Source: Opitutaceae bacterium (lineage in GTDB: Bacteria > Verrucomicrobiota > Verrucomicrobiia > Opitutales > Opitutaceae). Taken from it: a DNA stretch of 64,000 bases. Position numbers and translations under genes: made by a program. Of the stretch, positions 35,864 through 43,719 are shown piece by piece. Every line of letters begins with the position of its first letter. The first letter of the stretch is position 1. The DNA is taken from assembly GCA_016795545.1 (NCBI GenBank), contig JAEUGX010000033.1, positions 1-64,000 on the forward strand. The letters are read 5' to 3'. The notes below the pieces were generated by a model. That model was not told the DNA's origin and ran no database searches. It saw only the letters and a program-made list of their open reading frames with translations.

Positions 35864-38800
35864 TCAGCCGCGGAACAGCTGGTCGAGCGCCCCGAGGCTC
35901 TTGAGCGGGGCCTTCTTGGCGCCGGTGGCGGGCTGGACGAAGCCGGGCGGTTCGCGCGCGGGCGGGGGTGCCGCGCCGACCTGCAGCTCGTCCAGCGCGC
36001 GCTGGAGCCGCACCGCCGAGACCGGCTCCGCGGTCCCGAGCTCCTGGGCGAACAGGCTCACGCGGAACTCCTCCACCAGCCACCGGAACGGCTCGGCCTC
36101 CGGCCGGTCCGCCAGCCGCCGGGCCGCGGCCACGAAGGGGGCGAGCTCGCGGGCCCGCGCGGCGTCCTTCGCGGCATCCCGCCGCCCTTTTTCCGCCCGG
36201 ATCCGCAGGCCCTTGAGGTAGCGCGGCAGGTGCGCGATCCGCGGGAAAGGCGTCCGGCGCAGGAAGTCTGGCGGCAGCAGCGCCGCGAGGTCCTCGGCCA
36301 TGCCTGGATACGCCGCGGGATGGGTCTGCAGCGCCAGCCGCAGCGTGAGGATTTCCTTCAGCCATTCCGCCAGCCGGGGCACGATGCCGCGCAGCCCGGC
36401 CTTCGCCCCGGCCACGGCCTGCTCGAACGCGGCCCGGGTCAGCCGGCCGCCCGTCCGCGCGGGATCGCACGCCCAGCGCCGGATCGACTCCAGCGCGTCC
36501 GCCTGGAGCGCGTCGGGCGTCGTCAGCGTCACCGCCAGCGGTCCGAGCGGACGCAGCGACCGCAGGTCCCTTTCCAGCCAGCCGAGGTCGTGCCGCAGCT
36601 GCGCCTCGAGCAGCCGGACCAGCCCGGCGCGGGTCGCGGCGGCGGCTTCCTCCGGCGTCGCGAACAGCCGCACCGCCACCCCGCCGGCCATGGCCTTCAG
36701 TCCGGGGTGGGCGTGCACCGGCACGCCGTGGTGCTCCGCGACCGGCACGCGCTCCGGGAGGTCGCCGAACTTCCATTCCGTCGCGGCCTCGCCCTCCCAG
36801 CGGGACCGCGCCGCGCGCCAGGCGCCGTCGTCGACCGCGGCCGCGTGCCGGCTGACGTCGCGCTGCCGGCGCTGCAGCTGCGCCTGGAGCTCGGCCAGCT
36901 CGCGGCTGGCCCCCACCACCCGCCCCTCGGCGTCCACCACCTCCACGCGCACGCGCAGGTGGTCGGGTAGCGTCCGGCCCGACCAGAGCGCCGGATCGAT
37001 GCGCACGCCGAGCCGCGGCGACAGGAGTTCCGCCAGCGCCGCCGCCAGCGGCGGCGGCGGCGGCCGGCCGGCCAGCAGCGCGAGCTCGCCGGTCAGCTTC
37101 CGCGCCGTCTCCGTCAGCGGGATCAGGCTCCGCCGCTGCTCCTTCGGCAGCGCCTTGAGCATCAGCTCCACCTTCTCCGGCAGATGCCCCGGCACCGCCC
37201 AGTCGAGCGCGGCCGGCGTCAGCAGCTCGGCCTCGGCCAGGCCGACCCGCACCGTGACCCCGTCCTCCTCCCGTCCGGGTTGGTAGGCATAGGTGAGCGG
37301 CAGCACCCGGTTGTCGACGGGCAGCGCCTCGGGGAAGGCCGCGGCGTCGTGCCCGGCCTCGTCCGGCAGCCGGAGGTCGTCATCGGTCAGGTAGAGGAAC
37401 TGCGGCTCGGCGGCCTGCCGCCGGCGGACGAGGTCAACCAGCTCGGGCACGGACGAGACCGCCTCGAGCCGCGCCGCGTAGAAGCGGTACACCGCCTCGT
37501 CGAGGTTCAGGTAGCCGGCGCTGCGGGTGCGCGTGAGCCGCGTCTCGACCTGCTCGCGCATCCGCCGGTTGTGCGCCAGGAACTCGAACGGCCACGCCAC
37601 GGTGTCGCCCGCCAGGCCCTCGCGCAGGAAGATCTCGGTGGCCCGGACCGGGTCGATCCGGCCGTAGGCGACGGCCCGGGTCTCAAGCTCGAGGTGGTAG
37701 AGCCGGCGCCGCTCCTGCCCCAGCACCCGGCCGGCCTCGGCGTTCCAGAACGGCTCGCTGTGCGCCACCCGCAGCAGGTGCGCGCCGAGGTCGAGGGCCC
37801 ACTGGGGGTCGATCCGGGCGCAGGTGCGGGCGTAGAGCCGCGAAGTCTCCGTGATCTCCGCCGCCATCAGCCAGCGCGCCCCCTTGGCCCGGCCCGGCGC
37901 CGGGCGCCCGCCGCCGGCGGCGGGCCGCCGCGGCTCCGCCTTCTCGAACAGCACCGAGCCCGGAAACACGCTCACGCGCCGGTCGTGCGCCGCGTGGTAG
38001 TCGCCCTCGTCGGTCCGCGTGGCGATGTTGCCGAGCAGGCCGGCGAGGATGCAGCGGTGGATGGCGCGGTACCCGGGCGTCCCGAACCGCAGCCCGTCGT
38101 CGTCCTTCGCCGACGCCGGGCGGCCGTCGTGCACCGAGGTGGCGGCGAAACCGTCGCGCTCGCGCAGCGTGTCCGCGAGCTGCGCGTGCACGTCGCGCCA
38201 CTCGCGCATCCGGGTGAACGACAGGAAATGCGCGGTGCAGAACTTCCGCAGGCGGCCGAGGGTCATCTGCTCGAACTCGTCGTGGTACGCCTCCCAGATG
38301 CCGAGCAGCGTCAGGAAATCCGAGTCCGGGTGGGTGAACCGCCGGTGCGCGGCGTCGGCCTTCTGCTGCTGGTCGGCCGGGCGCTCGCGCGGGTCCTGGA
38401 TACTCAGCGCCGCGGCGATCACCAGCACCTCCCGCAGCGCCTTCTCCGTGCGCGCCTGCAGGATCATGCGGCCGACGGTCGGATCGACGGGCAGCCGCGC
38501 CAGGTCGCGGCCGAGCTCGGTCAGCACCCCGGCCTCGTCGATCGCGCCGAGCTCGTGCAGCAGGGCGTACCCGGCCCGGATGCCCTTGGCCGGCGGCGCG
38601 TTCAGGAACGGGAACTCCTCGATGTCGCCGAGGCCGAAGGCCTTCATGCGCAGGATGACGTCGGCCAGGTTGCTGCGCTGAATCTCCGGCTGGGTGAAGC
38701 GGGGCCGGGCGAGGTAGTCGGCCTCGGAGTAGAGCCGGATGCAGACGCCGTCGCCGACGCGCCCGCAGCGGCCCTTGCGCTGGTCGGCGCTGCTCTGCGC

Positions 38801-39829
38801 CACCGGCTCGACCGGCAGCCGGCGGGTGCGGCTCTGGGGCGTGTACCGGCTCACGCGCGCCAGGCCCGCGTCGACGACGAACCGGATGCCCGGGATCGTC
38901 AGCGAGGTCTCCGCGATGTTCGTCGCCACCACCACCTTCCGCCGCGCCGTCGGGGCAAACACCCGCTGCTGCTCGGCGTTCGTCAGGCGCCCGAACAGCG
39001 GCACCACCTCGAGCGCCGCGCCGCCCGCCCCGCCCAGTTGGTCGGCCGCCTCGCGGATGTCGCGCTCGGTGGGCAGGAACACCAGCACGTCCCCCTGCGC
39101 GCTCTCGCGCAGGATGCGCCGCACCGCCTCGACCGCGGCCTCGATGTAGGTGACCTCCTCGCCGCGGGCCGCGGACTTCGGTTCGGCCGGTCCGTCCGCC
39201 CGCCCCATCTCCTCCAGCGGCGCGTAGATCACCTCGACGGGATAGACGCGGCCCGACACCTCGAGGACCGGCGCGCCGTCGAACGCGCGCGCGAAGGCCG
39301 CGGTGTCGATCGTGGCCGACGTGATGACGATCTTGAGCTCGGGGCGGCGCGCGCGCAGGCGGCGGAGGTGGCCGAGGATGAAGTCGATGTTCAGGGAGCG
39401 CTCGTGGGCCTCGTCGACGATCACGGTGTCGTACTCGCGCAGTTCCGGGTCGGCCTGGAGCTCGGCGAGCAGCATGCCGTCGGTCATGAACTTGATCACG
39501 GTCTCGCGGGAGGTCTGGTCGGCGAAACGGATCTTGCACCCGACCTCGCGCCCCAGCGGCACGTTCAGCTCCTCGGCCACGCGCCGGGCCACCGAGGTCG
39601 CCGCCACGCGGCGCGGCTGGGTGCAGGCGATGCGCCCCCGCGTGCCGCAGCCCGCCACCAGGCAGAGCTTCGGAATCTGGGTCGTCTTGCCGGAGCCCGT
39701 CTCGCCCGCCAGCACCAGCACCGGGTGGTCCCGGATGGCCGCGATGATCTCGTCCGCCCGCGCGCTGATCGGCAGCTCGGGCGGATACTCGATCCGGAAT
39801 GGCCAGGGTTGTTGAGATGAGGGCGGCAT
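35864..39829 (-). CDS. hrpA: ATP-dependent RNA helicase HrpA
   Basis: A 1321-residue DEAH-box helicase. Walker A is GETGSGKTT (42-50), the DEAH box is at 139-142 (VIVDEAHERSLNIDF), and motif VI is in QRKGRCGRVGDGVCIRLY. After the two RecA-like domains come the HA2 helical domain, an OB-fold and a long C-terminal DUF3418-type region that is specific to HrpA and explains the length. E. coli HrpA resolves stalled ribosomes on mRNA. The start at 39829 is a few residues before the RecA fold. An unrelated small membrane-protein gene diverges 157 bp upstream. The high GC produces long open frames on the opposite strand that are not genes. Confidence 0.95.
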   Translation of the reverse strand: MPPSSQQPWPFRIEYPPELPISARADEIIAAIRDHPVLVLAGETGSGKTTQIPKLCLVAGCGTRGRIACTQPRRVAATSVARRVAEELNVPLGREVGCKIRFADQTSRETVIKFMTDGMLLAELQADPELREYDTVIVDEAHERSLNIDFILGHLRRLRARRPELKIVITSATIDTAAFARAFDGAPVLEVSGRVYPVEVIYAPLEEMGRADGPAEPKSAARGEEVTYIEAAVEAVRRILRESAQGDVLVFLPTERDIREAADQLGGAGGAALEVVPLFGRLTNAEQQRVFAPTARRKVVVATNIAETSLTIPGIRFVVDAGLARVSRYTPQSRTRRLPVEPVAQSSADQRKGRCGRVGDGVCIRLYSEADYLARPRFTQPEIQRSNLADVILRMKAFGLGDIEEFPFLNAPPAKGIRAGYALLHELGAIDEAGVLTELGRDLARLPVDPTVGRMILQARTEKALREVLVIAAALSIQDPRERPADQQQKADAAHRRFTHPDSDFLTLLGIWEAYHDEFEQMTLGRLRKFCTAHFLSFTRMREWRDVHAQLADTLRERDGFAATSVHDGRPASAKDDDGLRFGTPGYRAIHRCILAGLLGNIATRTDEGDYHAAHDRRVSVFPGSVLFEKAEPRRPAAGGGRPAPGRAKGARWLMAAEITETSRLYARTCARIDPQWALDLGAHLLRVAHSEPFWNAEAGRVLGQERRRLYHLELETRAVAYGRIDPVRATEIFLREGLAGDTVAWPFEFLAHNRRMREQVETRLTRTRSAGYLNLDEAVYRFYAARLEAVSSVPELVDLVRRRQAAEPQFLYLTDDDLRLPDEAGHDAAAFPEALPVDNRVLPLTYAYQPGREEDGVTVRVGLAEAELLTPAALDWAVPGHLPEKVELMLKALPKEQRRSLIPLTETARKLTGELALLAGRPPPPPLAAALAELLSPRLGVRIDPALWSGRTLPDHLRVRVEVVDAEGRVVGASRELAELQAQLQRRQRDVSRHAAAVDDGAWRAARSRWEGEAATEWKFGDLPERVPVAEHHGVPVHAHPGLKAMAGGVAVRLFATPEEAAAATRAGLVRLLEAQLRHDLGWLERDLRSLRPLGPLAVTLTTPDALQADALESIRRWACDPARTGGRLTRAAFEQAVAGAKAGLRGIVPRLAEWLKEILTLRLALQTHPAAYPGMAEDLAALLPPDFLRRTPFPRIAHLPRYLKGLRIRAEKGRRDAAKDAARARELAPFVAAARRLADRPEAEPFRWLVEEFRVSLFAQELGTAEPVSAVRLQRALDELQVGAAPPPAREPPGFVQPATGAKKAPLKSLGALDQLFRG

Positions 39830-39986
39830 GGGCGCGCGTCGTCCTACCCATCGCAGAATCGGAAACCACTAATCCACGCAAATCTTCGTCCCCTGGGGGA
39901 AATACCCGTCCGGGAACCCCTTTACACGGTCCGGCCGATACGGTTGAAACTCCCCGCCGTCGGCCGCCCGGCCTGAATCCCGCCGC

Positions 39987-40511
39987 ATGATCTCCTCTCC
40001 GCCGCCCCTTCTGCCCGCCGCTGACCGCAGCTTGCAACGGGCCCTCCAGGTGGCGCGGATCGACGGCTGGGGCGTGGCCGGGTTCTCCGCCCTGTGCGGC
40101 CTGGCCGCCCTGGTCCAGGCGCAGTGGACCGCCCTGGGCTGGTGCGCGCTCGCCGGCGGCTGCGGACTCCTCGAGCTGCATGGGCGCCGCCGGCTGCGGC
40201 AATCCCGCCCGGTCGGCACCGTCTGGCTGGTGAACTCGCAGTGCCTGCTGCTCGCCGTCATCTGGGCCTACCTGTGGAGCCGCTGGCAGCATTTTGATCC
40301 GGACGCCTTCTGGGCCCAGATGCCGGAACTCGCGCGGGTGAAGCTGAACAACGACATGCGCGCCGCCGGCCTCGATCCCGACTACGACCGCCCCGCGCTG
40401 CTCCTGCTGATGAACCAGCTCGTCTGTGTGGTCGCCGCCGCGGTCTCGCTGCTCTACCAGGGGGGGCTCGGGATCTACTACGCCGTCAAGGCGCGGCTGC
40501 CGGCGGCCTGA
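39987..40511 (+). CDS. Hypothetical membrane protein
   Basis: A 174-residue protein that I cannot place in a family. Four hydrophobic segments are visible at about 27-43, 48-62, 78-97 and 136-158. Between the third and fourth is a hydrophilic loop, WQHFDPDAFWAQMPELARVK, probably outside the membrane. There is no signal peptide and no metal or catalytic motif. It stands alone between divergent hrpA and a sulfite-oxidase-like gene with its own promoter. Confidence 0.7.
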   Translation: MISSPPPLLPAADRSLQRALQVARIDGWGVAGFSALCGLAALVQAQWTALGWCALAGGCGLLELHGRRRLRQSRPVGTVWLVNSQCLLLAVIWAYLWSRWQHFDPDAFWAQMPELARVKLNNDMRAAGLDPDYDRPALLLLMNQLVCVVAAAVSLLYQGGLGIYYAVKARLPAA

Positions 40512-40551
40512 AGCTGCCCGGCGCGCCGGGCCCCGGGCCGCCACGCGCAGC

Positions 40552-40579
40552 TTGCGCCCGACGGGAGCACGGGTAGCGT
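40552..40579 (+). promoter_or_regulatory. Promoter of the sulfite-oxidase-like gene
   Basis: TTGCGC (40552-40557), a 16-bp spacer and TAGCGT (40574-40579). The -10 ends 6 bp before the ATG at 40586, so transcription should begin at or very near the start codon, giving a leaderless message. Confidence 0.5.
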
Positions 40580-40585
40580 CCGGTC

Positions 40586-41227
40586 ATGTCAAAGCAGCGC
40601 TACATCGAGGCCAAGCAGCGTTGGGCCGAGAAGCAGAAGGCGGCGGGATTCCAGCCCCGCGCCGTCGCCGCGACCGACCGGCTGCCGCCGGGTCAGAAGC
40701 TGACGACCGGCTTTCCGGTGCTCGACCTCGGGGTCCAGCCGGAGATCCCGCTGCCCGAGTGGAAGCTCACGGTCGACGGCTTGGTCGAACAGCCCGCCAC
40801 CCTCGACTGGGAGCAGTTCGGCGCGCTGCCGCAGGTGACCGACGTGAGCGACTTCCACTGCGTGACCACGTGGAGCAAGTACGACTGCGCATGGGGCGGC
40901 GTGGCGTTCACCACCCTCTTCGAACTGGTCCGGCCGCTGCCCGAGGCGCGCTTCGTGTATTTCACCGGCTACGACGGCTACTCGACCAACGTGCCGCTCG
41001 ACCGCTGCCTCGACGACGACGTGCTGGTCGCCACGCGGTTCGGCGGCGCCCCGGTCACGCGCGAGCACGGCGGCCCGGCCCGGGTCATCATCCCCAAGCT
41101 CTACGCGTGGAAGGGCGCCAAGTTCGTCCGCACCATCACCTTCCTCGCCGAGGACCGCCTGGGCTTCTGGGAGGTCCGCGGCTACCACGCCGAAGGCGAT
41201 CCCTGGAAGGAAGAACGCTACGCGTAA
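40586..41227 (+). CDS. Sulfite-oxidase-fold molybdopterin oxidoreductase
   Basis: A 213-residue protein made of the sulfite oxidase molybdopterin domain alone. Cys92 in VSDFHCVTTWSKYDCAWGG is the molybdenum ligand; GPARVIIPKLYAWKGAKFVR is the usual distal motif and LDRCLDDDVLVATRF follows the family. It lacks a Tat or Sec signal and the C-terminal dimerisation domain of eukaryotic sulfite oxidase, and so resembles cytoplasmic YuiH-like proteins rather than periplasmic MsrP. The substrate is unknown. There is no partner haem protein next to it. A likely leaderless promoter precedes the gene; the nucleoside phosphorylase gene follows after 24 bp, possibly in the same transcript. Confidence 0.88.
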   Translation: MSKQRYIEAKQRWAEKQKAAGFQPRAVAATDRLPPGQKLTTGFPVLDLGVQPEIPLPEWKLTVDGLVEQPATLDWEQFGALPQVTDVSDFHCVTTWSKYDCAWGGVAFTTLFELVRPLPEARFVYFTGYDGYSTNVPLDRCLDDDVLVATRFGGAPVTREHGGPARVIIPKLYAWKGAKFVRTITFLAEDRLGFWEVRGYHAEGDPWKEERYA

Positions 41228-41251
41228 ACCCGCGCCGCCAACTCTACCCCC

Positions 41252-42574
41252 ATGAGCGACTCCTTCTTTCCGCAGGACATCATCATCAAAAAACGCGACG
41301 GCGGCGCGCTCAGCCGGGCGGAGATCGAGTTTTTCGCCCGCGGCGTGAGCGACGGCCGGTTCGCCGACTACCAGGCGACCGCCCTGCTCATGGCGATCTT
41401 CTGGCGCGGCATGACCGCGCAGGAGACGGCCTGGCTCACCGACGCCATGATGCGTTCCGGCGACGTCATCGACCTGCGCGACGTGCTCGGACCCAAGGTC
41501 GACAAGCACTCCACCGGCGGCGTCGGCGACAAGGTCTCGCTCATCCTCGCTCCGCTCGCCGCCGCGTGCGGCCTCAAGGTCCCGATGATGAGCGGCCGCG
41601 GCCTGGGACACACGGGCGGCACACTCGACAAGCTGGAGGCGATCCCGGGCTTCAAGGTCCAGCTCACCGTGCCCGAGTTCCGCGCCATCCTCGTCCAGGT
41701 CGGCGCCGCCATGATCGGCCAGACCCCGCAGGTCGTGCCGGCCGACCGGAAGCTGTACGCGCTGCGGGATGTCACCGGCACCGTCGAGTGCATCCCGCTC
41801 ATCTGCGCGAGCATCATGAGCAAGAAGCTGGCCGAGGGCATCGATTCGCTCGTGCTCGACGTGAAGTTCGGCCGGGGCGCGTTCATGAAGCGCAAGGAGG
41901 ACGCCCTGGCGCTCGCCCGCGCCATGGTCGACGTGGGCAAGGCCGCGGGCAAGCCGGTGCGCGCCCAGCTGACCGCCATGAACCAGCCGCTCGGCCGCGC
42001 CGCCGGCCATACCACCGAGGTCATCGAGTCGATCGAGTGCCTGCGCGGCCGCGGACCCTCCGACCTGATGGCCGTCACCTACGCCCTCACCGGCCAGATG
42101 CTGCTGCTCGGCGGTGCCGCGCGCGACCTGCCCGAGGCGCAGCGCAAGATGGAGGCGGCCATCGCGAGCGGCGACGCCCTCGAGAAATTCCGGCAGATGT
42201 GCACCGCCCAGGGGGGCGACGTCCGGGTCGTGGACGATTACGGACGACTCCCGACCGCCCGGAAGTTCCTGACCGTCCGGGCCCCCGCGGCCGCCACGGG
42301 CTTTGTGCGCGAGGTCGACGCCCTGAAGTGCGGCCACGCCATCATGGCCCTGGGCGGCGGGCGGGCGGCGGTGACCGACCGCGTCGACCACGCCGTGGGC
42401 ATCTCGGACCTGGTCAAGATCGGCGAGCCGGTGACCCCGGGCAAGGTGCTCTGCAAGCTCCACGTCAATGACGACGAACGCGGCGCCCGCGCCGAGGCGC
42501 TGATCCGCGAAGCCGTGGTGATCGCTCCCCAGGCCCCCGAGCCCGAGCCGCTACTCCAGGAACTCCTCTCCTAG
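41252..42574 (+). CDS. pdp: Pyrimidine-nucleoside (thymidine) phosphorylase
   Basis: A 440-residue cytoplasmic enzyme that splits thymidine, deoxyuridine or uridine with phosphate. The PROSITE-type signature SGRGLGHTGGTLDKLE lies at 114-129, and the phosphate-binding KHSTGGVGDKVSL at 85-97. The N-terminal alpha domain, alpha/beta domain and C-terminal domain (KFLTVRAPAAATGFVREVDA) are all present. Length agrees with both DeoA and Pdp; sequence alone does not tell which substrate range applies. It ends just before a strong leftward terminator that belongs to the convergent gene. Confidence 0.93.
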   Translation: MSDSFFPQDIIIKKRDGGALSRAEIEFFARGVSDGRFADYQATALLMAIFWRGMTAQETAWLTDAMMRSGDVIDLRDVLGPKVDKHSTGGVGDKVSLILAPLAAACGLKVPMMSGRGLGHTGGTLDKLEAIPGFKVQLTVPEFRAILVQVGAAMIGQTPQVVPADRKLYALRDVTGTVECIPLICASIMSKKLAEGIDSLVLDVKFGRGAFMKRKEDALALARAMVDVGKAAGKPVRAQLTAMNQPLGRAAGHTTEVIESIECLRGRGPSDLMAVTYALTGQMLLLGGAARDLPEAQRKMEAAIASGDALEKFRQMCTAQGGDVRVVDDYGRLPTARKFLTVRAPAAATGFVREVDALKCGHAIMALGGGRAAVTDRVDHAVGISDLVKIGEPVTPGKVLCKLHVNDDERGARAEALIREAVVIAPQAPEPEPLLQELLS

Positions 42575-42587
42575 GTCGGACCGGGGC

Positions 42588-42618
42588 AAAAAAACGCCGC
42601 CCCGGAACCGGGGCGGCG
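42588..42618 (-). terminator. Strong rho-independent terminator
   Basis: A perfect 11-bp stem (CGCCGCCCCGG at 42595-42605 with CCGGGGCGGCG at 42608-42618), followed on the minus strand by seven T. It ends the leftward CTERM-protein gene and probably also blocks read-through from pdp. Confidence 0.9.
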
Positions 42619-42643
42619 AAATTCCTGCCCTGGCGGGAACGAC

Positions 42644-43225
42644 TCAGGCGCGGCGCCGACGAGCCGCAGCCGCCAGGCCCAGCAGCGCGGCCCCCAACAG
42701 GAGGACCGTCGAGCCGCCCTCGGAAACGCTCGGCGTGCCGCTGCCCCACAGCTTGATGTTCGACAGGCCGCCACCCGTGCCGCTGAGCCGCTGGTAGCTG
42801 AAGCTGCCCGAGGTGTTGTTGCTCGTGATCTCCCACGCGAAGTAGTCGGGATCACCGCCGCCGTGACCCACGTGCATCGAGATCACCGCCCGGCCCCAGG
42901 TCTGCCAGAAGTCCGCGCTGATCTCCCAGGTGCCGGATACGTCCGTGCCCCAGGTCTTGCCCGCATCCAAAGTGATCTTCAGCCAATCGTTGCTGCCCGC
43001 CGCGGTGAGTTCACCTTCATTGAGCCAGCTGCCGCCGAACGCGTTTCCAATGGTCGTGACCGAGGGATTCAGGCTGTTCCCATAGGTGCCGGAGATCGCA
43101 TCGCCGAGCGAAGCAGTGCGGACCCCATTGGCCGGATTCGGCAAAACGATCGTGTCCGCCAGCAGACTGAGGGTCGAAAAGAGACTCACGGCACCAAGGC
43201 AGAATGATTTGAAATAGGAGGTCAT
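42644..43225 (-). CDS. Secreted protein with VPDSG/PEP-CTERM-like sorting tail
   Basis: A 193-residue secreted protein. The signal peptide (MTSYFKSFCLGAVSLFSTLS then LLADT) is at 1-23. The middle is beta-rich and low in Lys, with repeated Gly, Ser and Asn and no enzyme motif. The C-terminus has the three-part exosortase signal: a short motif VSEGGST, a hydrophobic helix (VLLLGAALLGLAAA) and an Arg cluster (RRRR), closest to the VPDSG-CTERM type found in Verrucomicrobiota. Such proteins are cleaved and anchored or released by exosortase/archaeosortase-like enzymes and are often associated with extracellular polysaccharide or floc. A sigma-54 promoter lies about 70 bp upstream and a terminator follows. 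No exosortase is in the window. Confidence 0.8.
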   Translation of the reverse strand: MTSYFKSFCLGAVSLFSTLSLLADTIVLPNPANGVRTASLGDAISGTYGNSLNPSVTTIGNAFGGSWLNEGELTAAGSNDWLKITLDAGKTWGTDVSGTWEISADFWQTWGRAVISMHVGHGGGDPDYFAWEITSNNTSGSFSYQRLSGTGGGLSNIKLWGSGTPSVSEGGSTVLLLGAALLGLAAAARRRRA

Positions 43226-43296
43226 GATCTGTGCGGACGAAGGCGCGGGAGGCGCCGGGTTGGGTTGAGCGTATCGAAGGACTTGGTTGATTGAAA

Positions 43297-43312
43297 TGCA
43301 AGCCACATGCCA
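43297..43312 (-). promoter_or_regulatory. Sigma-54 (RpoN) promoter of the CTERM-protein gene
   Basis: On the minus strand TGGCATGTGGCTTGCA matches the sigma-54 consensus TGGCACGNNNNTTGCW with one change (C to T). The invariant GG and GC are 10 bases apart. It gives a start site about 60 bases before the ATG at 43225. Established work links PEP-CTERM proteins in Proteobacteria to the sigma-54 activator PrsR; no such activator is seen here. Confidence 0.75.
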
Positions 43313-43719
43313 ATCGTAAATATTCCCTAGAAAAATGTCGCTTATATCTTATTATAAGCTAATTAAAAAATGTAGATCGTGCCTCACGTTTTCTGATTTC
43401 TCTCGGTTCGGAAGATATTCCGACGTTTCGATGATGGGGTTTAATACCTATTATTTTTTAAATTGCTTATGGATAAAATATTATAGATCTATTGCCCAAC
43501 TGTCGGATAACGTTACACTCTGATTAATAAAGATATAGGTAATAAAGGCCCTAGCCTATAGAGCCATTTAGTTCTATCGATAAAACCCCCCGCCTTAAAA
43601 ACGCAGTTCTTTTGCCGGTCAGTCCATAATTCAAAAAAACACGAATCTATTTCATTCTTGGATCTGCATCCGAATTCGATTGCCGGCACTTCATGATCAT
43701 CCTGCATTCGGCCGCACGC
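43313..43719. other. AT-rich divergent control region
   Basis: About 400 bp of AT-rich DNA in a GC-rich region, between the CTERM gene and kinase 1. It contains two inverted repeats, GCTTATA-N6-TATAAGC (43340-43359) and TCGGAA-GATA-TTCCGA (43408-43423), at roughly 30 and 100 bp upstream of the sigma-54 site, where activator sites are expected, and the GGCCCTA repeat at 43547-43565. A 62-codon open frame at 43335-43523 has composition expected by chance. Confidence 0.6.
43547..43565. promoter_or_regulatory. Candidate response-regulator operator 1
   Basis: GGCCCTA (43547-43553), 5 bp, TAGAGCC (43559-43565): an inverted repeat with one mismatch, 154 bp before kinase 1. The same arrangement with no mismatch stands before the second PilV-like gene, and the left half GGCCCTATCC stands before kinase 2. 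Confidence 0.5.

Noticed and set aside
37184..39820. An 878-codon frame opposite hrpA, and similar long frames opposite recD2 (6014-8317) and the large secreted protein (54096-56714)
   Set aside because: All are shadows caused by high GC; the recognised genes on the other strand account for them.
43335..43523. A 62-codon frame in the AT-rich spacer
   Set aside because: No ribosome binding site, no family motif, and composition matches that of AT-rich non-coding DNA.
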